Of a DNA stretch of 64,000 nucleotides, positions 1 through 10,804 are shown piece by piece. A program made the translations under genes and the position numbers. Position 1 is the first letter of the stretch. Every line of letters begins with the position of its first letter. A model generated the notes under the pieces. The model was not told the origin of the DNA and ran no database searches. It worked only from the letters and a program-made list of their open reading frames with translations. The DNA comes from Cellvibrionaceae bacterium (lineage in GTDB: Bacteria; Pseudomonadota; Gammaproteobacteria; Pseudomonadales; Cellvibrionaceae), in assembly GCA_024707385.1 (NCBI GenBank), contig JANPZW010000013.1, forward strand, positions 1 through 64,000. The letters run 5' to 3'.

Positions 1-2029
1 TGGCTTCGTCGTCATCATCCAGCTCTTCGGCATCGTCAGGCGTGTCGAGCACTTCAAGTTCATCCAGTTCTACTTCGTCGAGCTCCTCAAGTTCCTCCAG
101 CTCATCGAGTTCGTCCTCTTCAAGCTCATCCAGCAGCTCCAGTGGTATAGCGTTGGAAGAAAGTTTTCTCAGCATCACCGTAATGGGAAGCGGTGACACA
201 GACCTGTCGGCCACTTTGATGCAGGTGAGCGTCGAGCTGTTGAATGACGAAGGCGTGTCAGTGGAGCAAAAAATTCTCGAGGTGGCGGGCTCCGCTACCA
301 GTGGCAACACTTTGAAAAGCACAGGCCCTGTCGCACTTGAGGGAGCCAAACGACTGGTGGTGAACGTCAGTCATCCCGGCTACACAAGTTTTTCCCGTCG
401 CGTTGAGGCGAGCCCCGTCGTCTACTTGAATGCGGAATTACTCGCGGTGGAAGAGTTGACGGTAAATATGACGCAAACCGAAAGCGTTTCCGGCGCTACC
501 GTTGATGGCTTTACTGTGAACCTGCCCACCGAAGGCAATGAGGGCGATCTGCAGGTCGGTATTCCGCGCTCGCTGCTTCCCGAAGGCACCACCAGCGTTA
601 CCGCTGAATTGAAGTCCTTTGATCCGAATGACCCAGTGGACGCGCAGAATTTCCCCGGCGCCTACGCTGATACCGACGGCAATAATCTGGTTTCCGTGGC
701 CTTCAATTACGCAAGCATCCGCACCGACTCCGGCGAGACACTTGCCAGCATCCTGCAGGCTCGCGCGGCACAAGTGGGTATTTTCTCCACCGCCGACGCG
801 GAAGAACCCGTCATTATCAATCGCGGCATACCAGCAAGCAGCTGCGTCACCCTCAGCCGCCTGGGCGACTCTGATGCTGAAACAACTGGATTCCAAATAC
901 CGGTTTACTCCTATGACAACAGCCGCGGTTTGTGGGAGCTGCTCGGCCACGGCACCGTCTACACATCCGCTGGCGCATTGATTAATGCCGTTGATGAAAA
1001 TGCGTGCGAAGACGGCAGCTACGTCCTGAAATCGCAGTGACCAGCGAAATATTCCTGAGCGAATGGTGGAACCTGGACTATCCCCTGGTTTTTTCCGAAC
1101 CAGTGAAATATTGCGCACAAATAAAACTGCAAAATGAAACTGGAGAAACTCTCAACGGAGTGCACGGATTTTATTACGGCGAAGCGGGAGAATTTGCCAG
1201 CAATTATTTTGTTACGGACAACAATGGCAACGCGCTTTTGGAAGTAGACACCGGAACCTCTGCAGAGACCATTAATGCCAACATCCTGTTTTTTGGCGAA
1301 AACATTCAAAATGGCACTGTCATCCTGAGCCGCAACTGCAGCAACCCCCAGCCCCAGATTGTGGAAGTGCGCCAGCCGCGCTTGTGCCAAATAAAAGGAC
1401 AGCTGGAATATCCAGACGGCTCCGCCGCAACTCGGCATCCCATTTTGGCCGTTCCCACAAACTACGCGCTGGGTGATTATATAGATTTCACCGGCAGCAA
1501 CAGCGCAGGAGAATACTGGTTGAATGCGACCTGTGAAAAGGACTACGCCGTGACGATTATTTGGACCGGCGAGGAGGAAGTAACGAAACAGGCAAATGTT
1601 AACGGCACAGTCAGCAATGATGAAACGGCAGACAATGGAACAGTAGCTACTCTACCGACAATAGAAATTGAGCCGATTCCCACTGAGATCGCCGGCGTAG
1701 GATATTCCACTGCCGACAAACGCATTTACCTGTTTACCTTTGGCCACCGGGACTATTTTCCGCTCAACTACGACCTGCGCATCGCCAACGAGAATGGACA
1801 ACAAATTGGCACTCTTGCAGGCACCGCTTCCTTATCATCGGAAGTGGCCGAGGAGTACCCGTGGTACTTCGGCTACAGCGAAATTATCTCCGATATCGAT
1901 ATCAACGTCGGAGATGACAGCTTTATTCAAGTAACAGGCACTGTGGTCGATAGCCGAAATCAAACCAAAAACATCGACATTCTCGTTCCAGTTACGAATG
2001 AACCGTTGGGCTCTATATTTGATGATTAA
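1..2029 (+). CDS. Polyserine-linker surface protein (5' partial, one frameshift)
   Basis: The reading frame is already open at the window edge, so the N-terminus (probably an export signal) lies outside. The first ~45 visible codons are almost pure serine written with mixed codons, a linker typical of secreted proteins in Cellvibrionales. The rest is a beta-rich extracellular region that I cannot assign to a named family; no catalytic motif is visible. The frame stops at 1040, but the downstream frame continues to 2029 without a plausible start. Adding one base after position 1031 joins them as ...SYVLK-x-AVTSEIFLSEW, so I treat this as one gene with a single-base deletion. It ends just before a strong terminator. 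A carbohydrate-binding or adhesive role is only a guess. Confidence 0.7.
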
Positions 2030-2034
2030 CAGAT

Positions 2035-2066
2035 AAAAAATCCCGGGCATTTGCCCGGGATTTTTT
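2035..2066. terminator. Bidirectional Rho-independent terminator
   Basis: Arms at 2035-2049 and 2052-2066 are perfectly complementary: a CCCGGGC core flanked by A6 and T6. It works in both orientations, between the convergent genes ending at 2029 (plus) and 2116 (minus). Confidence 0.9.
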
Positions 2067-2115
2067 ATTCTGATCATTATTCCTTCTACTAAATATACGC
2101 CTCAGATTAGCTACT

Positions 2116-2724
2116 TCAGCGATTTGGGCGTATATCGCCACAATCACTGGCCAACCACTTTCCTTCCAGACTAAATACCATTTCGGACGGCTTTCCCTCG
2201 ATAATTTGTGTGGTTTTACCCTGTCCGGTGTAATGCGTCGAAGAATGAAAATGTATTTCCATCTCTGATGACGACGGCACATCGCCGCTGCAGATTTCGG
2301 TGGACTTGATGCGGTTTTTATCAATTTGGGTCAGATCTGAACGGCAGCCATGCTGTGGCTCCCGCAATTGACCCTTGTCGATTTCCGCCTGGGTGACGCA
2401 ACTGCGCGCAAGTGTTCCGTCCTGGCTGATGGAAACCCTTCCCTCTTCAAAGGACAAACTTTTTTCATCCATTTTCACGCCGGAGGCCGCCAGCATTTCC
2501 TCCATCTGCTTACGCTGCTCGGGAGGCATTTCGGCAAGCTGTTTCTTCATCTCCGCCATCGCCTGCTTCATTTGATCCGCATAGGCATCCTGCATTTTTT
2601 CCGCGCTCTTGCCGGAGAGATTCACACGATTCTCCCACAGGCCGGGTTTCATATCGATCTTGACCTGGGCCTGAGCCCCGGATACGCAGAGAATACCCGC
2701 AAGAATGGTCATGCATTTTTTCAT
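2116..2724 (-). CDS. DUF3617-type periplasmic protein
   Basis: 202 residues with a clear Sec signal peptide (MKKCMTILAGILCVSGAQAQ). The mature protein opens with the KPGLWE motif characteristic of DUF3617 proteins. A Met/Gln/Glu-rich stretch at residues ~45-80 is probably helical. Three cysteines (SCVTQ, HGCRS, TEICSG) could form disulfides in the periplasm. The biochemical role of the family is unknown. It is transcribed convergently with the polyserine gene and divergently from the dehydrogenase gene at 3088. The ATG at 2724 is preceded on the minus strand by a good GGAGC ribosome-binding site. Confidence 0.75.
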   Translation of the reverse strand: MKKCMTILAGILCVSGAQAQVKIDMKPGLWENRVNLSGKSAEKMQDAYADQMKQAMAEMKKQLAEMPPEQRKQMEEMLAASGVKMDEKSLSFEEGRVSISQDGTLARSCVTQAEIDKGQLREPQHGCRSDLTQIDKNRIKSTEICSGDVPSSSEMEIHFHSSTHYTGQGKTTQIIEGKPSEMVFSLEGKWLASDCGDIRPNR

Positions 2725-3087
2725 GTGATTGCTCCTTCAGTGGATGTTACCGATACATAGAATTGGTGGCGGACTTGGCTTCCCTCGCCGCAACACTGCG
2801 CAGCTTAAATCGATCCTCAAACGCGCCACCTGTTAATAACTATTGAACAATGCGGCTCCCGCTTCGGGGCGGCGGGCGGAACAACTCGAAGCGGCATATG
2901 TCCTGGATAGCACCAGCGAAATTACAACTGGAATGTAAATCCCACAAGTCCTTGCACCCGGCGCAGCGTTTTTTTCTCTTCGCCGCCGCATTTCCTTACC
3001 TTGAACACACGCCACCATTGGAATGGCGTTTGCGTATCGTATCGACTGCCTATATTGATTCAGCTATACAGATGGAGAGAAATCACG
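2725..3087. other. Intergenic region between divergent genes
   Basis: This 363-base stretch separates the DUF3617 gene (minus) from the dehydrogenase gene (plus). It must hold both promoters. I see no convincing small gene, repeat or operator. A GGAGAG ribosome-binding site at 3074-3079 serves the ATG at 3088. Confidence 0.5.
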
Positions 3088-4111
3088 ATGAAACAAAATC
3101 GAACTCTTGTGATTACCGGTGCAACGGCGGGAATTGGCCGCTCCACAGCAATGGAATTTGCCCGTAAGGGCTACAACATTGGCCTGATCGCACGCGATCA
3201 GAGTGGTTTGGATAAAACCCGCCGAGAGCTGGAAACCCTCGGCGTAAAAGTGCTTGGCATTTCTGCGGACGTAGCCAAGGCTGACGAAATCGATTCAGCG
3301 GCGGAGCGTATTGCACAGGAACTCGGTCCAATTGACGTCTGGATTAACTCCGCAATGGTGACGGTTTTCGCTCCTGTGGAAGACATTACACCGGAGGAAT
3401 ACAAAGACGTGACAGAAATTACGTATTTAGGATATGTGTATGGAACGCTCACCGCGCTAAAACACATGAAGCAGCGCAATCATGGATGCATTGTTCAGGT
3501 GGGCTCAGCTTTGGCGTACCGCTCCATTCCTCTGCAATCCGCCTATTGTGGGGCAAAAGCGGCAATTCGCGGGTTTACCGATTCGCTGCGCAGCGAACTG
3601 ATCCACGACAAAAGCAATATCAAAATCACCATGGTGCAGTTGCCCGCACACAACACGCCGCAATTCGATTGGGCGCGCAATAAACTTGGCAGTGTCGCGC
3701 AACCCATTGCACCCATTTATCAACCCGAAGTCGCCGCACGTGCAATTTATCGCGCAGCACATGACGCACCGCGGGAATTGTGGGTGGGACGCAACACTCT
3801 GCTATCGATCATTGGCACAGGCTTCATTCCGTCCCTATTGGATAAATTACTCGCCCGCCGCGCCTATGCGGGACAAAAAAGGCGACGAAAAATTGTCCGC
3901 GCGTGAAGAAAATGGAAATCTGGAACATCCGGTGCCAGGGTTGCACGAAGAACATGGACGCTTCGGAGCCGAAGCAAAAGAAAGCGCCATCAGCGTGACG
4001 CAAGATGCGGTGGAATATAGTTGGATTTTTGCGGGAATCGGCTTGGTAGGGATAATTGCAGGAGCGATGCTGGGGCAAAGGGCCCTGCACCGCCTCAACT
4101 ACGATAAATAA
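3088..4111 (+). CDS. Short-chain dehydrogenase/reductase with C-terminal membrane anchor (one frameshift)
   Basis: Classical SDR fold: the cofactor motif TGATAGIG is at residues 10-17 and the catalytic Ser, Tyr and Lys are near residues 138, 151 and 155 (YCGAK). It probably oxidises or reduces a hydroxyl/carbonyl substrate with NAD(P)(H); the substrate is unknown. The SDR frame stops at 3906, but the overlapping frame running to 4111 continues with HPVPG and EEHGRFGAEA and a membrane helix (WIFAGIGLVGIIAGAMLG). I recall that tail from related long SDRs. Removing one A from the A6 run at 3875-3880 fuses the two, so I call one protein of about 340 residues. If the indel were real, 3866-4111 would be a separate 81-residue membrane protein. 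Confidence 0.8.
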
Positions 4112-4169
4112 CGGCAGAAGTCAGCTTAAGGCCGCGTAAAAAGGCGCGTACAAAACCAGCCGCCGAATT

Positions 4170-4201
4170 CCCCAATCGCAACACAACGGCTGCGATTGGG
4201 G
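4170..4201. terminator. Possible hairpin between convergent genes
   Basis: An 11-bp perfect stem, CCCCAATCGCA (4170-4180) with TGCGATTGGGG (4191-4201), has a 10-base loop and lies between the dehydrogenase gene and the convergent lipoprotein gene. It has no U-tract in either direction, so termination by it alone is uncertain. Confidence 0.45.
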
Positions 4202-4209
4202 CCAACCGA

Positions 4210-6118
4210 TCACTGGAGCTCAAAAACGTACATCTTGTTTAGATTGGTATCCACGTTGTTGGCAAATACGAACATATATCGGTCGTCTTCAGAGAACATA
4301 ATACGCGACACCATTGGCGTTTCTTCAGGCAGCATCAATTCGTAATCCAGTTCCGGAAATGGCGCCCGACCGGAAATATCGAAAATGCGCAGGGACTTTG
4401 TCTGCCAATCAAACAATCCGGCCAACGACCCCTTAGGAGAAATCCCGACGCGATTGAGGGAATCATCACCACCTGAGCTCAGCGACCCCATATAGGCAAG
4501 CTGGCCATTATAGATATCGTCAAAGTGCGAAATGCGATTGCCGTTTGCGCTGATGCTAAAGAGAAAATCGAGATAATAGTTTTCCCCCACTGTACCTAAG
4601 GTATTGAACACATTATCGCGAGCATTGTAGACATAGGCTGCTCTCGGTCCTGATGTGGTCGGCCCGCCCGCCCAGATCATGTAAGTACCATGCAAGCTCA
4701 CAAGCCCGAATGGTGAGTGTTCTCCAGGAAAATTAAATCCGACACCAGCCCAATCGGGATAAGACCACATACTCGGCCATTGATTGGTATCCGCAACCAG
4801 GGTCAACCCGGTATAAAGTGGGGCAACCAGCCCGAAATGTTCGTAAAAGCAGGAATTCAATGGGAAAGGCGAAGTAATCTCCGACGTTTCCAGATCGATT
4901 TCCCACAACTCGCACTCATAGGTTCCCACGAGAAGCTTTTTGCCATTTTGCGAAAGGCCTATTCCGGCCGGTGCTGTAATCGGAAATTGTGACCACATCC
5001 AACTCTCACCGTCATGCGAAAGGGTGTAAACCGCATAGCCGCTATATCCACCGGAATAATGGAACTGCTCGCGCGCCGGATCGTAGATGATTTGCGTCGG
5101 TGTTGCCGGCAGGGTCAACGCTTCTATCGGGTAAATCGCGTGAGGTTTGACAACGAGTGTAACGGGTTCCCACAAAATGGAGGGACTGTCCGGTAACGTG
5201 ATTGTATGTTCACCCTCGGGCAACGTACCTGGTATTAAAAGCTCCACCTCCGAGGCGTTTATTCTGGTTACGCTGGAAATCAGCGTCTCGCCCACTAGGA
5301 TACCTCCGAGGCCCAATTGGCCGACACCAGGACCTCGCACTCTGACGGTAGTATCTTCGCCACTGTAAAGCACTCTGGGTGATACGGTTTTGACACCCGT
5401 GAACGCAATCTCAACGGTCACCGGTATTCTCACCTGGGTTTCACGTCCCAAATAGCTATAGACCAGATCGACCCATTCCTCGCGCACACCATTTTCCGAA
5501 ATCCCGGCTTTAGCTCGATCGATTGTCAGATCAATCGCGCTGTTGCCGTTATTTTTTTCTGCGTGCAGAAGAGCGCTGGCGGCGGCGATACGCCAAGTGA
5601 CGGCTGACTCCGAGGGGGTTACAGGAATACTAAACATCAGTTCGTCTTCACCGAGGCTATTGTCAATCACAATTGTATTGACAGTACCAATAGACACCCC
5701 GGGAGCTTCTTTGACGACTAAAGTGATTCGCACGTCCACATACTTAATCTCTTCCGTTTCTATCCATCCAGTGAGAAACCGAAGCGTCGTTGTATAGGTA
5801 CCTGGAGCTACACCAAAGGCATGCAGCTCAAAAAAAGCTTCCCCCTTCGACTGGCCAAGCTCTTGCACACCCAGCCAACCTGGCACGCTCTGCCCGGCCG
5901 GAGCTCCAACAATCACCGCATCTCCCACAAATCTGACAGCCACAGCGCGACTGGCAGACTCCTGAAGTCCAACAATGAAATCAACTTGTGGAGCATCGAC
6001 AGTAATGCTTAACGCCGGGTAGTTGGAACCAGGCTCCCCCACCTTTGCCTGACGACCCTCCCCCACTGCTACAAGCCCCAAGAACGAGTAAAAGTGCCAA
6101 AAATACTAACCGAATCAT
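4210..6118 (-). CDS. Large secreted lipoprotein with beta-propeller-like C-terminus (one frameshift)
   Basis: A lipoprotein signal peptide starts at 6118 (MIRLVFLALLLVLGAC, followed by SSGGG). Its frame closes quickly, while the next frame is open for over 600 codons. Removing one G from the G5 run (C5 on the plus strand, 6036-6040) joins them as ...GKGGEPGSNYPALSITV, giving about 635 residues. The N-terminal half looks like repeated beta-sandwich domains, including an IPT-like segment around TVSPRVLYSGEDTTVRV. The C-terminal half has propeller-style repeats of the type GIGLSQNGKKLLVGTYE and FSEDDRYMFVFAN. It is probably anchored in the outer membrane. Function unknown; no catalytic motif seen. 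Confidence 0.7.
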
Positions 6119-6343
6119 TGAAGCTCCTATCCACACAGTTTTGATGAGAGATGGGCCAAACAGTGGCTCATCTGGCGCGCGCACAGTACATCAAGGCGCC
6201 CCAAACGTCTTGAGAATAGATCACGCAGCTCATCTTCAAACACCGGAGCATTCGAACACCTCCATCTTGACGCGAAGTTTGCAGCGAATTCCTTTCTCCC
6301 CCTACAATCCACCGCAGGACAAAACCACTACAAGGACCCGTAC

Positions 6344-7843
6344 ATGTCACTCGCCATAGTCCATACCCGCGCCCAATTGGGCATAGATGCCCCCCAGGTT
6401 ACCGTCGAAGTCCACCTCTCCAATGGCCTGCCCGGCTTTGCCATCGTCGGTCTGCCGGAGACGGCGGTGAAGGAGAGCAAGGATCGGGTGCGCAGCGCAA
6501 TTCTCAATAGTCATTTTGAATTTCCCGTCAAACGCATCACCGTCAATCTGGCGCCGGCGGATTTGCCCAAGGAGGGCGGCCGCTATGACCTTGCGATTGC
6601 GATTGGCATTTTGGCGGCCTCGGAGCAGGTGCCGGCCGAGCAGCTACCGAGCTATGAATTTATCGGCGAACTCGCCCTGTCCGGCGATATTCGCCAGGTG
6701 CGGGGCTGTCTGCCGGCGGTGCTGGCAAGCGGCAAAGCCGGGCGCACTTGTGTCGTACCCGTGGAGAATGCGGCGGAAGCGAGTTTGTGCCGCGAGGCGC
6801 CGCACCTACTGGCCAACCATCTTCTTGCGGTCTGCGCCCATCTTCATCAGCGGGAAAATCTGCCGACGACACAGCCCGTGCAGCCGATTGGGCCCGTGTC
6901 GAGCCAGGATCTCGCAGATGTAAAAGGCCAGGCGCAGGCACGCCGCGCCCTTGAAGTGGCGGCGGCCGGCGGTCACAACCTGCTTTTGTTCGGCCCACCG
7001 GGGGCGGGCAAATCCATGCTGGCCAGCCGCCTGCCCGGCATCCTGCCGCCCCTGGCCGAACAGGAGGCTCTGGAGGTCGCGGCGATCGGCTCCATCGCCG
7101 GCAGCAATGTGATCCAGAGCTGGTGCACGCGGCCGTTTCGCTCGCCTCACCACACCTCTTCCGCGATTGCCCTGGTGGGAGGAGGCACCCACCCCAAACC
7201 CGGCGAAATCACCCTCGCCCATAAAGGCGTGTTGTTCCTTGACGAGCTGCCGGAATTTCCCCGCAGCGTGCTGGAGGTGATGCGCGAACCCCTGGAGAGC
7301 GGATGCATCCATATCTCCCGCGCCAACGCCCAGGTGAGTTACCCGGCGCAATTCCAACTTATTGCCGCAATGAATCCCTGTCCGTGCGGGTTTCTCGGCG
7401 ACAAGAACGGCAAATGCACCTGCACACCCACCCAGATCAAACGCTATAGAGGCAAGGTATCCGGCCCGCTGCTCGACCGCATCGACATGCACATTCAAGT
7501 CAACGCCCTGCCCATCGCCGACCTACAAGACGCGCCTCAAGGTGAGAGCAGTGCCGCTGTGCGCGAACGAGTGCTCAGCACCCACGCCCGTCAGCTTCAC
7601 CGGCAGGGCAAGGTCAATGCACAACTGCGCGGGCGCGAGCTGCAGCGGCACTGTGCCCTCGACAACGGGTCGCAAAAGCTGTTGGCGGTGGCGATGGACA
7701 GACTGCGCCTGTCAGCCCGCGCCTACGATCGCATTCTGCGCGTGGCCCGCACTCTGGCGGACCTGCAGGCCGCAGAGCATGTAGCGACGCCACATATCAG
7801 CGAAGCGCTTGCTTACCGCATGCTCGACCGCGCGGTGGGCTGA
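6344..7843 (+). CDS. comM: Mg-chelatase-like AAA+ ATPase ComM (YifB)
   Basis: 499 residues, the usual length for ComM/YifB. The N-terminal Lon-protease-like fold begins at LSNGLPGFAIVGLPETAVKE. The Walker A motif GPPGAGKS is near residue 217 and Walker B is LFLDELPEF. The C-terminal part carries the cysteine cluster NPCPCGFLGD...CTCT. ComM is a hexameric helicase that extends branch migration of incoming DNA during natural transformation. The ATG at 6344 gives the conserved start MSLAIVHTRAQLG. Monocistronic here; the next gene follows after 115 bases. Confidence 0.95.
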   Translation: MSLAIVHTRAQLGIDAPQVTVEVHLSNGLPGFAIVGLPETAVKESKDRVRSAILNSHFEFPVKRITVNLAPADLPKEGGRYDLAIAIGILAASEQVPAEQLPSYEFIGELALSGDIRQVRGCLPAVLASGKAGRTCVVPVENAAEASLCREAPHLLANHLLAVCAHLHQRENLPTTQPVQPIGPVSSQDLADVKGQAQARRALEVAAAGGHNLLLFGPPGAGKSMLASRLPGILPPLAEQEALEVAAIGSIAGSNVIQSWCTRPFRSPHHTSSAIALVGGGTHPKPGEITLAHKGVLFLDELPEFPRSVLEVMREPLESGCIHISRANAQVSYPAQFQLIAAMNPCPCGFLGDKNGKCTCTPTQIKRYRGKVSGPLLDRIDMHIQVNALPIADLQDAPQGESSAAVRERVLSTHARQLHRQGKVNAQLRGRELQRHCALDNGSQKLLAVAMDRLRLSARAYDRILRVARTLADLQAAEHVATPHISEALAYRMLDRAVG

Positions 7844-7957
7844 ATGTTTAACGGAATTTCCTCCGGGGAAAGTGCGCAAACAATCCCGACGAATTTCCCC
7901 CGGTGATATAAGCTTTGCAACATAAATCACAAAACCCACCCCATAAGGGAGACCGAA

Positions 7958-8650
7958 ATGCCCTACCAACTGCCCTGCTGTCGGCTGCGCGACGGAGAGC
8001 TTTTGCCTGATTATTTCCGCCCGGTGCGCATCATCTGCATCGGACGCAATTACGCCGACCATGCGAGAGAGATGGGTCACGACCCGGCACAGGAGCCACC
8101 GTTTTTCTTCTTTAAACCAATCACCGCGCTAGCGCGTGATGGGACTTTTGTGATGCCGAGCTACTCCCGCGAGGTGCATTACGAGCTGGAGCTGCTGATC
8201 GCGCTGGAGCAGGGTGGGCGCAACCTCTCACTGCAACAAGCCAAAAGTTGCGTGGGCGGCTTTGGCCTGGGTTTGGACATGACCTGCCGCGACATTCAAC
8301 GCCAAGCCAAAGAGGCTGGCCGCCCGTGGGAGCTGGCCAAAGGTTTTGACGGCTCCGCCCCCTGTACTGCAATCGCGCCGGGCAGCTTCGATGATCTGGA
8401 TAGCCTGGGCACCATGACGCTCAAGCGCAATGGCGAAGTCGTGCAACAGAGTCACTGGCGCGACATGATCTGGTCGATCCCCGAACTTCTACAGCACATC
8501 TCCCACCATATCGCCCTACAACCGGGTGACCTGATTTTTACCGGCACGCCGGCCGGCGTGGGGCCTGTAGAAGCAGGCGACCGACTGGAGGCGCGCATGG
8601 AGGGTTTCCCCAAATCCCTGCTGTTGCAGATCACAAAGGAAGACATCTGA
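7958..8650 (+). CDS. Fumarylacetoacetate hydrolase family protein
   Basis: 230 residues, a single FAH domain. Characteristic segments are IGRNYADHA, the metal-site run EVHYELELL, and the C-terminal FTGTPAGVGPVEAGD. Family members (YcgM/FahD1-like) act on acylpyruvates or as oxaloacetate decarboxylases and tautomerases with Mg2+; the exact substrate cannot be read from the sequence. A GGGAGA ribosome-binding site precedes the ATG. It lies 66 bases upstream of rep on the same strand, though a functional link is unlikely. Confidence 0.88.
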   Translation: MPYQLPCCRLRDGELLPDYFRPVRIICIGRNYADHAREMGHDPAQEPPFFFFKPITALARDGTFVMPSYSREVHYELELLIALEQGGRNLSLQQAKSCVGGFGLGLDMTCRDIQRQAKEAGRPWELAKGFDGSAPCTAIAPGSFDDLDSLGTMTLKRNGEVVQQSHWRDMIWSIPELLQHISHHIALQPGDLIFTGTPAGVGPVEAGDRLEARMEGFPKSLLLQITKEDI

Positions 8651-8716
8651 TTTTGCACCGGCCGCCGGGGAACACGTACAATCCCCGGCCCTGGTTGTTC
8701 TTGCTGTGCCGCCCCT

Positions 8717-10735
8717 GTGAACAAACTCAATCCCCGCCAAGCTGAAGCCGCCCGTTATGTCGATGGCCCCTGCCTGGTGCTGGCCGGTGCCGGCAGCGGT
8801 AAAACCAGCGTGATCACGCGAAAAATCGCCTACCTCATCGAAACCTGCGGCTATCCCGCGCGCCACGTCGCGGCGGTGACCTTTACCAACAAGGCCGCGC
8901 GGGAAATGAAAGAGCGCGTCGGCAAGCTAATCAAAGGCAAAGAAGCCCGCGGGCTCACCGTCAGCACCTTTCACAATCTCGGCTTGAATATCATCCGTCG
9001 CGAACACAAAACCCTCGGCCTTAAAGCGGGATTCTCGATTTTTGACGCGGAAGATGCGCGGGCGCTGTTGAAAGATTTAATGCTCCGGGACGGCGACACC
9101 AGCACCGATTTGCTCGACCAATTGCAAAATCAGATTTCCAATTGGAAAAGCGCGCAGATTTCCGCTCAGCACGCTTTGAGCACAGCCAATAGTGACGGCG
9201 AACAAATGTGGGCGCTGTTATACGAGCGCTACAACCAGGCGCTGCACGCCTACAACGCAGTGGATTTCGACGATCTGATCCGCCTGCCAACCGAATTGTT
9301 CAGCAGCAATCCCGAAGTGCTGGAGCGCTGGCAAAATCGCATTCGCTATTTGTTGGTGGACGAATATCAGGACACCAATACCAGCCAATATTTATTGGTG
9401 AAACAATTGATCGGCCAGCGCGGCGCACTCACCGTCGTAGGCGATGACGACCAGAGCATTTACGCCTGGCGCGGCGCCCGACCGGAAAATCTCAGTTTAT
9501 TGAAGCAGGATTTTCCCAATCTGCATGTGGTGAAACTGGAGCAGAATTACCGCTCCACCGCTCGCATATTAAAAGTCGCCAACGCGGTGATCGCCAATAA
9601 TCCGCACGAATTTAATAAAAACCTATGGAGTGAGTTGGGCATAGGCGAACCTTTGAGAATTATTCGCTGCCCGAACGAAGATGCGGAAGCAGAAAGAGTT
9701 GCCACAGAAATTCTCAACCAGCGCCTGCGTCGCCAGTGCCAATTCCGCGACTTTGCGATTTTGTATCGCGGCAATCACCAGTCGCGCCTGCTGGAAGTGA
9801 AACTGCAGCAATACCAAATTCCCTACAACATCAGCGGCGGTACCAGTTTTTTTGCCCGAGGTGAAATCAAAGACATCATGGCCTATCTGCGTCTTCTGGT
9901 GAATCCGGATGACGACAACGCATTTTTACGCGTGATCAATACCCCGCGGCGCGCTATAGGCACCAGCACTCTAGAGGGCTTGGGCCGCTACGCCAACGAG
10001 CGCGAAATTAGCTTGCTCGCCGCATGTCAGGAATTCGGCTTGCAAGCCGTTCTGCCGGAAAAAGGACTGGAGCGCGTGCGCGAATTTTGCGCCTGGCTGG
10101 AGCGTGTGCGCCACAACTGCCACACTGGCGATCCTGTCGCGGCGATTCGCGAAATGATCGAGGATATCGATTACGAAGGCTGGCTGCACCAGAATGCCAG
10201 CGCGCCCAAAGTGGCGGAGCGGCGTATGGAAAATGTGTGGTATCTCATCGAATCCATCGCCAAAACCCTGGCGCGCAATGAAGACGAAAACAAAGACAAC
10301 GAGGATAACCTCAACAGCGCCATCGCCAAAATGATGCTGATGGATTTATTGGACCGCCAGCAGGAAGAAGACGAAAGCGACCGGGTGCAAATGATGACTC
10401 TGCACGCTTCCAAAGGCCTGGAATTTCCGCACGTCTTTATCGTCGGCATGGAAGAAGAACTCCTGCCGCACCGCACCAGCATTGAAGAAGACAATATCGA
10501 AGAAGAGCGCCGCCTGATGTACGTCGGCATCACCCGCGCCCAGCGCACTCTAACACTCACTCTCGCTGGCAGCCGAAAACAATTCGGCGAAAAAATGGAA
10601 ACCACCCCAAGCCGGTTTTTGGAGGAAATCCCAGAGGAAGATGTGGTGCTGGAAGGTTTCGGCAAAGCCAGCAAAGAGCAAGTGGAACAAAAAGGTCGCG
10701 AGACAATTAGCAATATTTTGAATATGTTTGATTGA
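8717..10735 (+). CDS. rep: ATP-dependent DNA helicase Rep
   Basis: 672 residues, matching the ~673 of E. coli Rep. UvrD/Rep-type superfamily 1 motifs are in order: AGAGSGKT (Walker A, residues ~22-29), TFTNKAAREM, VDEYQDTN (motif II), GDDDQSIYAWRGA (motif III), LEQNYRST (motif IV), MTLHASKGLEFPHVF (motif V) and YVGITRAQ (motif VI). Rep is a 3'-5' translocase that clears proteins ahead of the replisome. The start is GTG at 8717, giving MNKLNPRQAEAARY, the normal family N-terminus. Confidence 0.96.
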   Translation: MNKLNPRQAEAARYVDGPCLVLAGAGSGKTSVITRKIAYLIETCGYPARHVAAVTFTNKAAREMKERVGKLIKGKEARGLTVSTFHNLGLNIIRREHKTLGLKAGFSIFDAEDARALLKDLMLRDGDTSTDLLDQLQNQISNWKSAQISAQHALSTANSDGEQMWALLYERYNQALHAYNAVDFDDLIRLPTELFSSNPEVLERWQNRIRYLLVDEYQDTNTSQYLLVKQLIGQRGALTVVGDDDQSIYAWRGARPENLSLLKQDFPNLHVVKLEQNYRSTARILKVANAVIANNPHEFNKNLWSELGIGEPLRIIRCPNEDAEAERVATEILNQRLRRQCQFRDFAILYRGNHQSRLLEVKLQQYQIPYNISGGTSFFARGEIKDIMAYLRLLVNPDDDNAFLRVINTPRRAIGTSTLEGLGRYANEREISLLAACQEFGLQAVLPEKGLERVREFCAWLERVRHNCHTGDPVAAIREMIEDIDYEGWLHQNASAPKVAERRMENVWYLIESIAKTLARNEDENKDNEDNLNSAIAKMMLMDLLDRQQEEDESDRVQMMTLHASKGLEFPHVFIVGMEEELLPHRTSIEEDNIEEERRLMYVGITRAQRTLTLTLAGSRKQFGEKMETTPSRFLEEIPEEDVVLEGFGKASKEQVEQKGRETISNILNMFD

Positions 10736-10804
10736 TGCCCTATCTAAGCCATCGCGGCGAAAATGGAATTATCCCTTATTGAACGCTGAAATCTGGAGAC
10801 TGCA

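Noticed and set aside
3866..4111. Separate 81-residue membrane protein overlapping the dehydrogenase gene
   Set aside because: Better explained as the C-terminal tail of the dehydrogenase after removing one A from an A6 run; the tail matches long SDR homologues.
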